64,000 bases of DNA from Candidatus Solirubrobacter pratensis (GCF_000425945.1 NZ_AUEK01000006.1:186001-250000), one strand, 5' to 3'; positions 46,787-56,056 are shown, counted from the stretch's first letter. Notes: a model not told the origin generated them from the sequence alone. Numbers and translations are program-made.

Positions 46787-49099
46787 ATGCGAGTTCGCTC
46801 TCGCGTGGCGGTCGTCGCTGCCGCCGCGATATTCGGGGTTCCGTTGTGCGCAACAGGAGCCACCTTCGCTGCGCTGCCGAGCGGCCCGGTGACCGCGCAG
46901 ACGGTCGCCGCCGCCCAAGCCGACGCCACGGCCGCCGCGACCGCGTCCACCAACGCCGCGCGCGACGCCGCGACGGCGCAGGTCGCGCTCGACACCGCCA
47001 AGCAGAAGGCGACCGACACGGCCAACGCGGCCACCGCCGCGGCCACGGCATACCAGGCGAATCCGACGCCGGAGAACCAGGCGGCGCTGACCGCCGCGCA
47101 GGCCGCCGCCGCGCAGGCCGCCGCCGACCAGGCGACGGCCCAGACGGCGTTCAACGACAAGTCCGCCGCCGCCGCGACCGCCGCGGCCGCCGCCACCGCC
47201 GCGGCCGACAACGCGGACAAGGAGTCCAAGTCGTTCGCGAGCCTGAACAAGGGCACGTCGACCGAGGGGACGACGTCGATCCCCGACACGGATCCCTTCC
47301 CCGACAACGCGCTTCACAGCGACAACGTCCAGGTCGTCGGCCACGTGCGCGGCGGCTTCGGCGCCACCGCGAACGCCAAGACCTGCCCGGCGTTCAACCC
47401 GACCAAGTGCCCGGGCTTCTCGTCGCTGAACTTCGTCCACTTCGAGAACCTCGGCTACGACGTGCTGGTCGCCAACGGCACCGCGGGCCTCTCGATCTGG
47501 TCGCTCAAGGATCCCGCCCATCCGAAGTGGATCTCCCAGGTCTCCGCGACCGATCTCGCCACGGCCTCCGGCCAGTCGCTGATCCGCTTCTGGGAAGGCG
47601 AGAACATGACGACCGACAGCCGTCGCAAGCTGGTGTTCATGTCTCGCGACGAGGGCAACAAGGGCCAGTTCATCATCGACATCAAGGACCCCTGGAACCC
47701 GAAGGTCCTCAACTACTCGCTGAACCGCCAGGGCCACACCTCGACGTGCATCAGCGACTGCCGCTTCCTGTGGTCGGTCGGCGGCGTCCAGGCGAGCTCC
47801 GGGCCGACCGCCCCGCCCTCGCCCGTGTCGATCACGGACATCCGTGACCCGTTGCACCCGTTCGTGTACCCGCTGTTCGGCGCCGACCTGCGCCGCACCG
47901 GCACCACCAGCGGCTCGACCCACTCCGTCGACGTCGACTTCGACGGCGTCGTCTGGGTCTCCGGCACCGGCGGCGTCCGCGGCTTCTACACCGAAGGCGT
48001 GCACAAGGACCCGGCGACCGGCCAGGACCGGGTCGCGACGCCGTACGCGCCGATCCCCTACGCGGGCGGCTCGATCACCGGCAACGACGCCACCACGCGG
48101 CCCGACTCCGCGTATGCGTTCATGCACAACGCCTACCGCTTCCCGAACCCGATCGGCGGCAAGCCGGGCGGCGACGTGATGCTGGTCACGAACGAGTCCA
48201 ACGACACCAACTGCGCCACCGCGGGCCAGTTCCTGATCGCCTCGCTCACGGGCAGCCATGACGCGACCGACAACGTGAGCTCGTCCACCCGGCTGGAGCG
48301 CCTGGCCGCCTACCGCACGGCCGGCAAGCCGGGCGAGTTCCACGGGACCGTCCCCGGCGTCGACAAGGATGGCAAGCCGATCGACGTCACCGTCGGCGAC
48401 TGCTCGGCACACTGGTTCACCGTCAAGGGCGACCTCGTCGCGCTCGGCAACTACGAGCAGGGCACGCGCATCCTGGACATCTCCGACCCGCGCAACCCGC
48501 AGCAGGTCGGCTGGTACCGCGTCCCGGCCCGCACCGCCGACCCGAGCGGCAAGCCGGACATGACCTCCAGCGACACGGCGGGCGCGTACTGGCACGACAG
48601 CCTGCTCTACGTCGCCGACTACCAGCGCGGGATCGACATCCTGAAGTACACCGGCGCCCCGAAGGGCGAGCCGACGTCGAAGACCTGCTGGAACTCGTGC
48701 GCCGACAACCAGACGATCGAGACCTGGAAGACGAGCGCGAACGGCAGCGCCGGCGGCTCGGTGCCGGCGACGCTGTCGCTGACGCTGGGCGGCACCGCGA
48801 CGTTCGGCAACTTCACGCCGGGCGTCGGCAAGGACTACTCCGCGACGACGAGCGCGAACGTGATCAGCACGGCCGGCGACGCCGCGCTGAGCTACTCCGA
48901 CCCGGGTCACCTGACCAACGGCGCGTTCGCGCTGCCGTCGCCCCTGACCGTGTCGCTGTCCAAGTCCGCGTGGACCGCGCCGGTCTCCAACGACGCGGTC
49001 GGCGTCACGTTCAACCAGCACATCGACGCCAACGATGCGCTGCGCACCGGGTCTTACAACAAGACCCTGACGTTCACGCTGTCCACCACCAACCCGTAG
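46787..49099 (+). CDS. Secreted LVIVD-type protein with Ala-rich stalk and shared C-terminal domain (copy 2)
   Basis: A 770-residue exported protein. A signal peptide (VAVVAAAAIFGVPLCATGAT) is followed by residues 40-150, nearly all Ala, Thr, Asp, Gln and Lys (TAAATASTNAARDAATAQVA), probably a helical stalk. The core (VQVVGHVRGGFGATANAK to YVADYQRGIDILKYTG) is a propeller-like repeat region related to the protein at 11638, including RKLVFMSRDEGNKG, GHTSTCISDCRFLWSVGG and GDCSAHWFTVKGDLVALGNY. The last 115 residues (SVPATLSLTLGGTATFGNFT to LTFTLSTTNP) are a separate beta domain that is also found at the end of the BNR protein at 60501. No Lys- or Gly-rich sortase motif. Function unknown; surface display is suspected. 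Confidence 0.78.
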   Translation: MRVRSRVAVVAAAAIFGVPLCATGATFAALPSGPVTAQTVAAAQADATAAATASTNAARDAATAQVALDTAKQKATDTANAATAAATAYQANPTPENQAALTAAQAAAAQAAADQATAQTAFNDKSAAAATAAAAATAAADNADKESKSFASLNKGTSTEGTTSIPDTDPFPDNALHSDNVQVVGHVRGGFGATANAKTCPAFNPTKCPGFSSLNFVHFENLGYDVLVANGTAGLSIWSLKDPAHPKWISQVSATDLATASGQSLIRFWEGENMTTDSRRKLVFMSRDEGNKGQFIIDIKDPWNPKVLNYSLNRQGHTSTCISDCRFLWSVGGVQASSGPTAPPSPVSITDIRDPLHPFVYPLFGADLRRTGTTSGSTHSVDVDFDGVVWVSGTGGVRGFYTEGVHKDPATGQDRVATPYAPIPYAGGSITGNDATTRPDSAYAFMHNAYRFPNPIGGKPGGDVMLVTNESNDTNCATAGQFLIASLTGSHDATDNVSSSTRLERLAAYRTAGKPGEFHGTVPGVDKDGKPIDVTVGDCSAHWFTVKGDLVALGNYEQGTRILDISDPRNPQQVGWYRVPARTADPSGKPDMTSSDTAGAYWHDSLLYVADYQRGIDILKYTGAPKGEPTSKTCWNSCADNQTIETWKTSANGSAGGSVPATLSLTLGGTATFGNFTPGVGKDYSATTSANVISTAGDAALSYSDPGHLTNGAFALPSPLTVSLSKSAWTAPVSNDAVGVTFNQHIDANDALRTGSYNKTLTFTLSTTNP

Positions 49100-49103
49100 G
49101 CCA

Positions 49104-50249
49104 TTGCAGGGCAGGACGACGAGACTGCTGCTGGGCGCGCTCGTCGTCCTGCTCGCCGGCTGCGGCGGTGAGAAGAAGCCGGCGGCGCCGGCGAACCCGT
49201 GGACTCGCGGAGACATCTCCTTCGGCGTTCTCGCCCCGCTGCAGGACGCGCGCGGGAAGGACCTCGTGGACGGGGCGACGCTCGCCGCCGAGGACCTCAA
49301 CATCCGCGGCGGCGTGCTCGGCAAGCGCGTCAGAGTGCGGAGTCTGGACGACGGCTGCAATGCCGCGTCAAGCCGCGCGAGCGCGGAGCAACTTGCGAAT
49401 CAGCCGCTCGGCGGCGTGCTCGGCGGGATCTGCGCGAGCGCGGCGAGCGCGGCGGCGCGAGCCCTGAGCCTCCCCTTTCTCGTGACCTCGGCGAACTCGC
49501 CGCGGATCGTCAGCGCCAAGCGCACGCCGACCGCCTACCTGACCAACGGCACGCCGTACCAGGCGGCGCTCGCCGCGGTGCACTTCCTCGTCCTGCAGCA
49601 GGCGCGGACGCTCGCGACGGTCAGCGCGAGCGACAAGGCGTCCAAGACGCTCGCCGGCCAAGTGCTCGGCCTCGCCTCGCCGGCGCCCAAGGCGGTGAGC
49701 GAGCAGACGCTCGATCCGGCCTCCGCCGACTACGCGCAGATCGCCCGCACGGCGGTCGCGGCGAAGCCCGACACCGTCTACTTCGCAGGCCCGGCGGAGG
49801 CGTCCGGCAAGCTTGCCGCCGCCCTGCACGAGGCCGGCTTCGACGGCGACTTCGTCGCGTCGGCCGAGTCCGAGAGCCCGGGCTTCCTGGCCGCCGCGGG
49901 CGAGGCCGCCGAGGGCGCGTTCGTGATCGCGCCCGCCAGCCCGCAGAACCTGCCGGAGGCGGCCGCCTGGACGAAGCGCTTCACCACGCGCTTCAAGCAG
50001 CCGCCCGGCCGCGACGCGATGCTCGCCTATGACGCGCTGCGGGCGCTCGCCCAGGCGGTGACGCAGACGGGCAAGGTCGACCCGAAGCTCAACAGCGCGC
50101 AGCTGCCGAAGCTCGCGGAGTCCTACGGCGGCTTCCTCGGCGGGCTGCAGTTCGCGGCCGACCACACGGTCCTGTACGACAGCAACATCGCGCTGAAGGT
50201 CAGCGGCGGCTCGTTCAAGCTCGCCAACGCGCTGCGCTCGGCGGGCTGA
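49104..50249 (+). CDS. Substrate-binding lipoprotein, branched-chain amino acid/LivJ-like
   Basis: A 381-residue periplasmic-binding-type lipoprotein. The lipobox is LLAGC near residue 20 from TTG 49104. The type I binding fold is seen in ISFGVLAPLQDARGKDLVDG, ATLAAEDLNIRGGVLGKRVR, VRSLDDGCNAASSRASAEQL, LGGVLGGICASAASAAARAL and YDALRALAQAVTQTG. It should bind a small solute such as an amino acid or amide. No ABC permease or ATPase gene is adjacent, so it may act as a sensor or use a distant transporter. It starts 4 nt after the LVIVD-type gene and overlaps the next gene by 1 base (TGATG). Confidence 0.85.
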   Translation: MQGRTTRLLLGALVVLLAGCGGEKKPAAPANPWTRGDISFGVLAPLQDARGKDLVDGATLAAEDLNIRGGVLGKRVRVRSLDDGCNAASSRASAEQLANQPLGGVLGGICASAASAAARALSLPFLVTSANSPRIVSAKRTPTAYLTNGTPYQAALAAVHFLVLQQARTLATVSASDKASKTLAGQVLGLASPAPKAVSEQTLDPASADYAQIARTAVAAKPDTVYFAGPAEASGKLAAALHEAGFDGDFVASAESESPGFLAAAGEAAEGAFVIAPASPQNLPEAAAWTKRFTTRFKQPPGRDAMLAYDALRALAQAVTQTGKVDPKLNSAQLPKLAESYGGFLGGLQFAADHTVLYDSNIALKVSGGSFKLANALRSAG

Positions 50250-50953
50250 TGCGGAGGCTGGTCGTCGCGCTGGGCTGTCTCGCCGTGCTCGCCGGCTGCG
50301 GCTCCTCCGGCAACGACACCTACAGCGTCGCCGACGTCAAGGCCGCCTACTACAAGGGTCCCGACGGCGGCCCCGGGCTGACCGGCGCCTGGGTCGACCC
50401 GGACGACCACTCGCACACGAACTACGTCCCGGACGACAGCCTCGAGGTATGCCCGCTGGCGCAGCGCGCGAACTACGACTCGGCGCGCGTCGACCACGTG
50501 ATCGAGCCGAAGGCCGCGCAGCCGGTGCCGCAGTTCACGGTCGGGCCGACCTCGCCTGAGGACACGCGCACGCCGAGCGTCACGCAGGGCGCCCTCGTGT
50601 TCGGCACCGGCGACATCGCGGCCAGCGGCATGGACCGCGTCACCGCCGCGATGGCCAAGTGCCCCGCGAGCTACGAGGTGCGCGGCGGGCCGTCGCCGAT
50701 CCTCGGCACCTACCGCGTGACCATCCGGGCGATCGAGTCGTCGGGCTGGAAGGGCGTCTCGCAGCAGATCGCGCACACCTATCCGCCCGGACAGGACGAC
50801 GTCTACTACGAGGACCTCACGCACGTCGTCGTCCAGCGCGCCAACGTCATCCTCTCCCTCGACGTGACGCACCGGAAGATCATCGGCGAGCGCGCCGACT
50901 CCGCGGCCAAGGCCGACGCGGTTCTCGCGACGGTGCTCAAGCGCCTCGGATGA
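50249..50953 (+). CDS. Lipoprotein of unknown function
   Basis: A 234-residue lipoprotein with lipobox VLAGC near residue 17. The mature region is soluble and acidic with several His (VDPDDHSHTNYVPDDSLEVC), two Cys and a C-terminal alpha/beta part (VILSLDVTHRKIIGERADSA). The Asp/His-rich segment is a plausible metal site. I recognise no family. It sits between the binding protein and a CopC-CopD fusion, with 1-base and 4-base overlaps on either side, so all are co-translated. A role in copper binding is possible but unproved. Confidence 0.7.
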   Translation: MRRLVVALGCLAVLAGCGSSGNDTYSVADVKAAYYKGPDGGPGLTGAWVDPDDHSHTNYVPDDSLEVCPLAQRANYDSARVDHVIEPKAAQPVPQFTVGPTSPEDTRTPSVTQGALVFGTGDIAASGMDRVTAAMAKCPASYEVRGGPSPILGTYRVTIRAIESSGWKGVSQQIAHTYPPGQDDVYYEDLTHVVVQRANVILSLDVTHRKIIGERADSAAKADAVLATVLKRLG

Positions 50954-52566
50954 CGAGCCGGATCGCGCGCTGGACGCTGGCGGCGCTGGTCGCCGCGGCG
51001 ATCTTGCCGGCGGCCGCCGCCGCGCACGCGACGATCGTCGCGTCGACGCCGGGCGACACCGCGGTGGTGAAGGCGGCGCCGCCGCAGGTGACGCTGAAGT
51101 GGAGCGAGTCGGTCGACCTCGGCGCCCACGCGGTGCGGCTGCTCGACGGTTCGGGCAAGGAGCTCCCCACGCCCGCGCCCCGGCACGGGCCGGGCGGCCC
51201 GGCGACCGCCGTGCTGACACTCCCGCGCGGGCTGGGCAACGGGACCTACGTCGTGGCGTGGCGGGTCGTGTCCGCCGACTCGCACCCGGTGTCCGGCGCG
51301 GTCTCGTTCAGCATCGGCGCTCCGAGCGCGGTGCTCTTCTCCGCCGGCGGCACCTCCAGCGCGGCGGTCAGGGGCATCGACGCGGTCGGGCGCGGCGCCG
51401 CGTTCGTCGGGCTCGCGATCACGATCGGAGGCTCTCTCGTGCTGCTGGTGCTGTGGCCGGAGGGCCCGGCGAGCCGGCGCGCGCGGCGGCTGCTGTGGGG
51501 CGGGATCGGCGCGCTGCTGGCCGGGAGCGTCGCCGTGCTGCTGCTGCAGGGGCCGTACGCGTCCGGCGGCGCGCTGTCGGGCGCCTTCAGCCCGTCGCTG
51601 ATCTCGTTCAGCCTCTCGACCCGGTTCGGGCACGCGCTCGTGATCCGCATCCTGCTCGCGCTCGTGTTCGCCGGCCTCGTCGCGCGGGCGCTCCAGCGCG
51701 GCGGCGCCCGCGAGCCCGCGATCGCCGTGCCGGCCGCCGCGTGCGGGCTCGGGCTGATCGCCACCTGGACGCTGACCGACCACTCGCGCACCGGCGTGCA
51801 GACCTGGCTCGGCGTGCCGGTCGCCAGCGCGCACCTGCTGGCGATGGCGCTCTGGTTCGGCGGGCTCGTGCTGCTGCTGGGCTGCGTGCTCGGCCGGCCG
51901 CACGCCACGCTCGCGCCGGTCGTCCCGCGCTTCTCGCGGCTGGCGCTCGCCTGCTTCGCCGTGCTCGGCGCCAGCGGGCTCTACCTGTCGTGGCGGCAGG
52001 TCGGCGCGTTGGGTGCGCTGCCCTCGACGGACTTCGGCAAGCTGCTGCTGCTCAAGGCGGGGATCGTGCTCGCGATCGTCGGGCTCGCGGCGCTGTCGCG
52101 GCGCGCGCTGCGCCGGGGCGGCGACGACCTGGCACGGCTGCTGCGCCGCTCGGTGGCCGGCGAGGCGTTCCTCGGCGTGGCGGTGCTCGGGGTGACGGCG
52201 ACGCTGGTGAACACCGCGCCGGCGCGCGTGAGCTATGTCGACCCGGTCGACACGACCGTCGCCGGCCCCGCGGGCGCGCGCCTGCAGGTGAAGCTCTCGC
52301 CGGCCAAGGCGGGCCGCAACGTGCTGGACGTCTACCTCCTGCAGCGCGACGGCTCGCTCATGGTCGTGCCCGAGCTCACCGCGCGCCTTCTTCCGCCGGA
52401 CGCCGGCACCGGCCCGCTGAACGCCGGGCTCGCCGCCGCCGAGCCGGGCCACTACGTCGCCGACGACCTCAGCGTGCCGTTCGCGGGCCGCTGGACGCTG
52501 CGGCTGCAGATCCGCACGTCGGAGATCGACGAGGACGACGTCGACGTGCCGGTGCGGATCCGGTGA
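50950..52566 (+). CDS. CopC-CopD fusion copper-resistance/transport protein
   Basis: A 538-residue protein. The N-terminal CopC domain starts at the mature end with His in AAAHATIVASTPGDTAVVKA and continues VTLKWSESVDLGAHAVRLLD, GTYVVAWRVVSADSHPVSGA, which holds the copper-binding His and the Asp-x-His pattern. A CopD-type membrane part of about eight helices follows (GRGAAFVGLAITIGGSLVLL, ISFSLSTRFGHALVIRILLA, LGVPVASAHLLAMALWFGGL). A C-terminal YtkA-like or beta domain ends the protein (ARLQVKLSPAKAGRNVLDVY). It should move copper across the membrane. It overlaps the preceding gene (ATGA) and the YcnI gene (GTGA). Confidence 0.9.
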   Translation: MTSRIARWTLAALVAAAILPAAAAAHATIVASTPGDTAVVKAAPPQVTLKWSESVDLGAHAVRLLDGSGKELPTPAPRHGPGGPATAVLTLPRGLGNGTYVVAWRVVSADSHPVSGAVSFSIGAPSAVLFSAGGTSSAAVRGIDAVGRGAAFVGLAITIGGSLVLLVLWPEGPASRRARRLLWGGIGALLAGSVAVLLLQGPYASGGALSGAFSPSLISFSLSTRFGHALVIRILLALVFAGLVARALQRGGAREPAIAVPAAACGLGLIATWTLTDHSRTGVQTWLGVPVASAHLLAMALWFGGLVLLLGCVLGRPHATLAPVVPRFSRLALACFAVLGASGLYLSWRQVGALGALPSTDFGKLLLLKAGIVLAIVGLAALSRRALRRGGDDLARLLRRSVAGEAFLGVAVLGVTATLVNTAPARVSYVDPVDTTVAGPAGARLQVKLSPAKAGRNVLDVYLLQRDGSLMVVPELTARLLPPDAGTGPLNAGLAAAEPGHYVADDLSVPFAGRWTLRLQIRTSEIDEDDVDVPVRIR

Positions 52567-53123
52567 AGCGCGCGCTCGCCACCCTCGCGGCGTTCGCGCT
52601 GCTCGCGGCGCCGGCGTCCGCCCACGTCACGGTGCTGCCGGCGACGGCGCGTCCCGGCGAGTCGCGCACGCTGACGTTCCGCGTCCTCAACGAGCGCGAC
52701 GGCGCGACGACGGTCGCGGTCGACCTCTTCCTCCCGCGCGGCGTCACCGGCAAGCCGGCCGACCGTCCCGGATGGACGATGCTCGACGGCGGCGCCGAGG
52801 TCCACTGGTCCGCGAAGGACGCGAGCGCCGCGATCGGCGGCGAGAGCTCGAAGGACTTCGAGCTCGCCGTCGGCCCGCTGCCGAAGGCCCAGCGCGTCGT
52901 GTTCAAGGTGCTCCAGCACTACTCCGACGGCGAGGTCGTGCGCTGGATCCAGGACCCGCAGCCGGGCGCGGAACGGCCCGCGCCGGTGCTCCAGCTCACC
53001 GCGACGGGCCGCCCCGCGGCGGCGGGCGGCTCCTCCTCGGCCGCGGGCTTCGCGATCCTCGCCGCGGTCGTGGTCGCGGCGGCCGGAGGAGCGCTGGGGC
53101 TGCTCCGGCGGCGCCGGCGCTGA
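52563..53123 (+). CDS. YcnI-like (DUF1775) copper-binding protein with C-terminal anchor
   Basis: A 186-residue YcnI protein. After the signal peptide (LATLAAFALLAAPASA) the mature chain starts HVTVLPATARPGESRTLTFR, whose N-terminal His is the known copper ligand. Downstream VAVDLFLPRGVTGKPADRPG, GGAEVHWSAKDASAAIGGES and EVVRWIQDPQPG match the family. A C-terminal hydrophobic helix and Arg tail (LAAVVVAAAGGALGLLRRRR) fix it to the membrane. It overlaps copCD, and the pair is the usual copper-handling unit. Confidence 0.9.
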   Translation: MKRALATLAAFALLAAPASAHVTVLPATARPGESRTLTFRVLNERDGATTVAVDLFLPRGVTGKPADRPGWTMLDGGAEVHWSAKDASAAIGGESSKDFELAVGPLPKAQRVVFKVLQHYSDGEVVRWIQDPQPGAERPAPVLQLTATGRPAAAGGSSSAAGFAILAAVVVAAAGGALGLLRRRRR

Positions 53124-53316
53124 GCAGCTATCGATCCCCTGTCGAAATCGTCCGCTCCGGGGCATCGCGACGCTGTGGGAGGACTCGATCGCCGAGCACG
53201 CTTGCACCGCGCCGGTGGCTCGTTGTCGTACTGACCCTTCACGGCTCCGCAACCCCGCGCCCCCGCGCCCCCGCTTGGCTTCGGGCCCTTGTGTCGAAGC
53301 GGGATGGAGGTAACGC

Positions 53317-54894
53317 GTGGGGGTCACCGGGAACTGGGATCGCCGGATCAGCCGGCGGACGTTGCTGCGCACGGGCGGATCGCTGGCGGCGGGAGCCGCG
53401 TTCAGCGGGCCGCTGGTGTCGCGGGCGCTGGCGGCGCCGCCGTTCGCAGGGGATCCGTTCTCGCTCGGCATCGCGTCGGGCGATCCGCTCCCGGACGGGA
53501 TCGTGCTGTGGACGCGGCTGGCACCCGACCCGACGCGCGGCGACGGCGGCATGAAGTCCGAGGCGTATGGGGTGCGGTTCGAGCTCGCGCGCGACGAGGG
53601 CTTCAACCGCATCGTGCGCCGCGGCGCCGTCGAGGCGGTGCCGGAGGAGGCGCACAGCGTGCACGTCGAGCTCGACCGGTTGGAGCCGTCGACGGAGTAC
53701 TTCTACCGCTTCAAGTGGGGTACCGCGATCAGTCCGGTGGGCCGTACGCGGAGCGCGCCGCCGGAGGGCGCCGGGGTCGACGCGCTGCGCTTCGCGTTCG
53801 TGTCGTGCCAGAACTATCCAGCGGGCTACTTCACGCCATATGCCGACATCGCGACCCAGGACCTCGACCTGGTCGTGCACCTCGGCGACTACATCTACGA
53901 GGGCCCGGCCTCGGACCTGCGCGCGCATGCGCCGCTGCGCGAGATCTTCTCGCTCGACGACTACCGAGTCCGCCACGCGCAGTACAAGACCGACCTCGAC
54001 CTCCAGGCCGCGCACGCCGCGCTGCCGTGGATGCTGACCTGGGACGACCACGAGGTCGCCAACAACTACGCGAGCTTCGAGTCCGATCCGGACTCCCCGC
54101 TGCCCGACTTCACCGCGCGCCGCGCCGCCGCCTACCAGGCCTACTGGGAGCACATGCCACTCAGCCGCGCGCACAAGCCGAAGGGGCCGTACGTCGACCT
54201 CTATCGCCGCATGGCCTGGGGCAGCCTCGCGACGTTCAACATGCTCGACGGGCGCCAGTATCGCTCCGACCAGCCCGCGGCGTCGTCCCCGAAGGACGCG
54301 AGCGGCTACACCGTGAGCGCGCTGGACCCGAGCCGGACGATGCTCGGCGCCACCCAGCTCGCATGGCTCGAGCAGCAGCTGCGCACGACCAGCGCGGGCT
54401 GGAACGTGCTCGCCAACCAGGTCGCCTTCGCGCCCTACGACCGCGATCCGAGCCTGGCCAAACGCGACTTCGGCGCCGGCGACAATTGGGACGGCTACGT
54501 CGCCGACCGCCAGCGGATCCTCGACACCATCGTCGACGCGCGCACCCGCAACGCGATCGTCATCACCGGCGACTCGCACGCCAACTGGGTCCGCGACATC
54601 CCGCCGAACTCCACCGACTTCGACGCGGCGCCGGTCGGCACGGAGTTCATGGGAACCTCGATCAGCACCGGCGGTGACCCGGCCAAGCCCGCGACCACCT
54701 ACAACGACGACCCGAACAACCCGCAGCTGCTGTTCCACAACAACAACCGCGGCTACGTCCGCTGCACCGTGACGCCGCAGCAGTGGACGAGCGACTACCG
54801 CATCGTGCCGAGCGTCCGGCGGCGCGGCGTCGCCGCCTCCACGCTCGCCAGCTTCGTCGTCCAGGACGGCGTGGCCGGCGCCCAGCGCGCATAG
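53317..54894 (+). CDS. PhoD-like alkaline phosphatase, TAT-exported
   Basis: A 525-residue alkaline phosphatase/phosphodiesterase of the PhoD family, using Fe3+ and Ca2+ in characterised relatives. A twin-arginine signal (ISRRTLLRTGGSLAAGAAFS) exports it folded. The N-terminal beta domain (FSLGIASGDPLPDGIVLWTR) precedes the catalytic domain: FVSCQNYPAGYFTPYADIAT, VVHLGDYIYEGPASDLRAHA, MLTWDDHEVANNYASFESDP and AIVITGDSHANWVRDIPPNS. GTG 53317 has GGAGG 6 nt upstream. A 193-nt gap precedes it that contains CCCGCTT/AAGCGGG arms close to the ribosome site, but no clear Pho box. A strong hairpin follows. Confidence 0.93.
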   Translation: MGVTGNWDRRISRRTLLRTGGSLAAGAAFSGPLVSRALAAPPFAGDPFSLGIASGDPLPDGIVLWTRLAPDPTRGDGGMKSEAYGVRFELARDEGFNRIVRRGAVEAVPEEAHSVHVELDRLEPSTEYFYRFKWGTAISPVGRTRSAPPEGAGVDALRFAFVSCQNYPAGYFTPYADIATQDLDLVVHLGDYIYEGPASDLRAHAPLREIFSLDDYRVRHAQYKTDLDLQAAHAALPWMLTWDDHEVANNYASFESDPDSPLPDFTARRAAAYQAYWEHMPLSRAHKPKGPYVDLYRRMAWGSLATFNMLDGRQYRSDQPAASSPKDASGYTVSALDPSRTMLGATQLAWLEQQLRTTSAGWNVLANQVAFAPYDRDPSLAKRDFGAGDNWDGYVADRQRILDTIVDARTRNAIVITGDSHANWVRDIPPNSTDFDAAPVGTEFMGTSISTGGDPAKPATTYNDDPNNPQLLFHNNNRGYVRCTVTPQQWTSDYRIVPSVRRRGVAASTLASFVVQDGVAGAQRA

Positions 54895-54902
54895 CGCCGA
54901 GC

Positions 54903-54930
54903 GGGGCGCCCGGGATCGCCCGGGCGCCCC
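54903..54930. terminator. Bidirectional terminator hairpin between phoD-like and GDPD genes
   Basis: GGGGCGCCCGGG (54903-54914) and CCCGGGCGCCCC (54919-54930) form a perfect 12-bp stem with the loop ATCG, 9 nt after the PhoD stop and 20 nt before the GDPD stop on the other strand. No T-tract is present on either side. Confidence 0.7.
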
Positions 54931-54949
54931 TACGAGCGGCGGCGCAGCC

Positions 54950-56056
54950 CTACTCGTCGTCGCGCACGGCCTTCGCGATGTCGGCGTTGTCGGTGAAGAC
55001 GCCGTCGATGCCGAGATCGAAGAACTGCTTGATCTCGGCGAACAGGTTGCCGGCGTCGGCGGGGTTGGCCGAGGAGCGCAGCTCGAGCGGGAGGAAGCTG
55101 TTCTCGACGCGGAACGTGTACGCGACCACGTCGAGCCCGGCGCGATGCGCGTCGCCGATGAACGACGTCGGCGCCAGCGACGCGCCGGCGGCGTCGCGCG
55201 GGACGATGTAGTCCTTCGACGGGCTGGCGATGTCCGCGTACTTCGCGATCTCACGCAGGCCGGCGGGCGTCGCCATCTGGCCGTAGGTCAACGAGCCGCC
55301 GGAGGCCAGCACGTCGCCGGGCTTGAGCGTCTTGGCGTCGAGCAGCTGGACGAGCGGGTTCGGGATCTGCTTGTCCAGCCACTTGAGGTTCGAGACCTCG
55401 AACGACTGCACCGTGACCTTGGCGCTGCGGTCGTCGAGCCGGTTGCGGCGCAGCTGCTGGACGAACAGCTCCTCGAGCGGGAGGCCGATCGACCGGTGGT
55501 AGGTCGAGTGCTTGAGCTCGGGGATGATGCCGATCTTGCGCCCCAGCTCGCGCGAGAGCTGGTCGCGCAGGTCGATCACCTCCTGGAAGGTCGGGACCGT
55601 GTAGCGGCCGTTGTAGATCGTGTTGCGCCGGCGCAGGTCGGGCAGGCGCTCGACCGCGCGCAGGGTCTTGAGCTCGGCCAGCGTGAAGTCCTCGACGAAC
55701 CAGTCGTCGGCGAACGTGACGCCGTCGATCACCTTCGTCTTGCGGCGCGAGGCGAACTCCGGGTGCTTGGCGACGTCGGTGGTGCCGCCGATCGCCGGCT
55801 CGTGACGGACGACGAGGACGTGGTCCTTCGTCATGACCAGGTCCGGCTCGATGTAGTCCGCGCCCATGCGCGCGGCGAGGCGGTAGGAGGCGAGCGTGTG
55901 CTCGGGCCGGTAGCCCGACGCTCCGCGGTGGCCGTAGATGGTCGGCTTCGCGGTCTCGCCGTGGCGGTGGCGCGCGGCGCTCGCCGCGGCGGGCAGGGAG
56001 ACCAGCAGGGCGAGCGCGGCCACGAGGGCCGCGCCGCCTCGGACAGGGGTGCTCAT
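54950..56056 (-). CDS. Secreted glycerophosphodiester phosphodiesterase
   Basis: A 368-residue GDPD. Signal peptide GGAALVAALALLVSLPAAAS, then the catalytic start TIYGHRGASGYRPEHTLASY (first His and Arg), YIEPDLVMTKDHVLVVRHEP (the Glu-Asp metal pair and second His), IIPELKHSTYHRSIGLPLEE and the closing QFFDLGIDGVFTDNADIAKA. It hydrolyses glycerophosphodiesters to glycerol-3-phosphate and an alcohol. An insert of about 100 residues between the second and third motifs is typical of secreted GlpQ-like forms. ATG 56056 is the start; TTG 56068 is possible. It is convergent with the phosphatase gene, so both serve phosphate scavenging. Confidence 0.92.
   Translation of the reverse strand: MSTPVRGGAALVAALALLVSLPAAASAARHRHGETAKPTIYGHRGASGYRPEHTLASYRLAARMGADYIEPDLVMTKDHVLVVRHEPAIGGTTDVAKHPEFASRRKTKVIDGVTFADDWFVEDFTLAELKTLRAVERLPDLRRRNTIYNGRYTVPTFQEVIDLRDQLSRELGRKIGIIPELKHSTYHRSIGLPLEELFVQQLRRNRLDDRSAKVTVQSFEVSNLKWLDKQIPNPLVQLLDAKTLKPGDVLASGGSLTYGQMATPAGLREIAKYADIASPSKDYIVPRDAAGASLAPTSFIGDAHRAGLDVVAYTFRVENSFLPLELRSSANPADAGNLFAEIKQFFDLGIDGVFTDNADIAKAVRDDE

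Noticed and set aside
46124..49360. 1078-codon minus-strand frame opposite the LVIVD-type gene
   Set aside because: Repetitive Arg/Val/Gly composition and no motif; antisense of a well-supported secreted protein.
53124..53316. Pho box ahead of the PhoD-like gene
   Set aside because: Only a loose CCTTCACGG; no pair of GTTCACC-like direct repeats as in Streptomyces Pho boxes.
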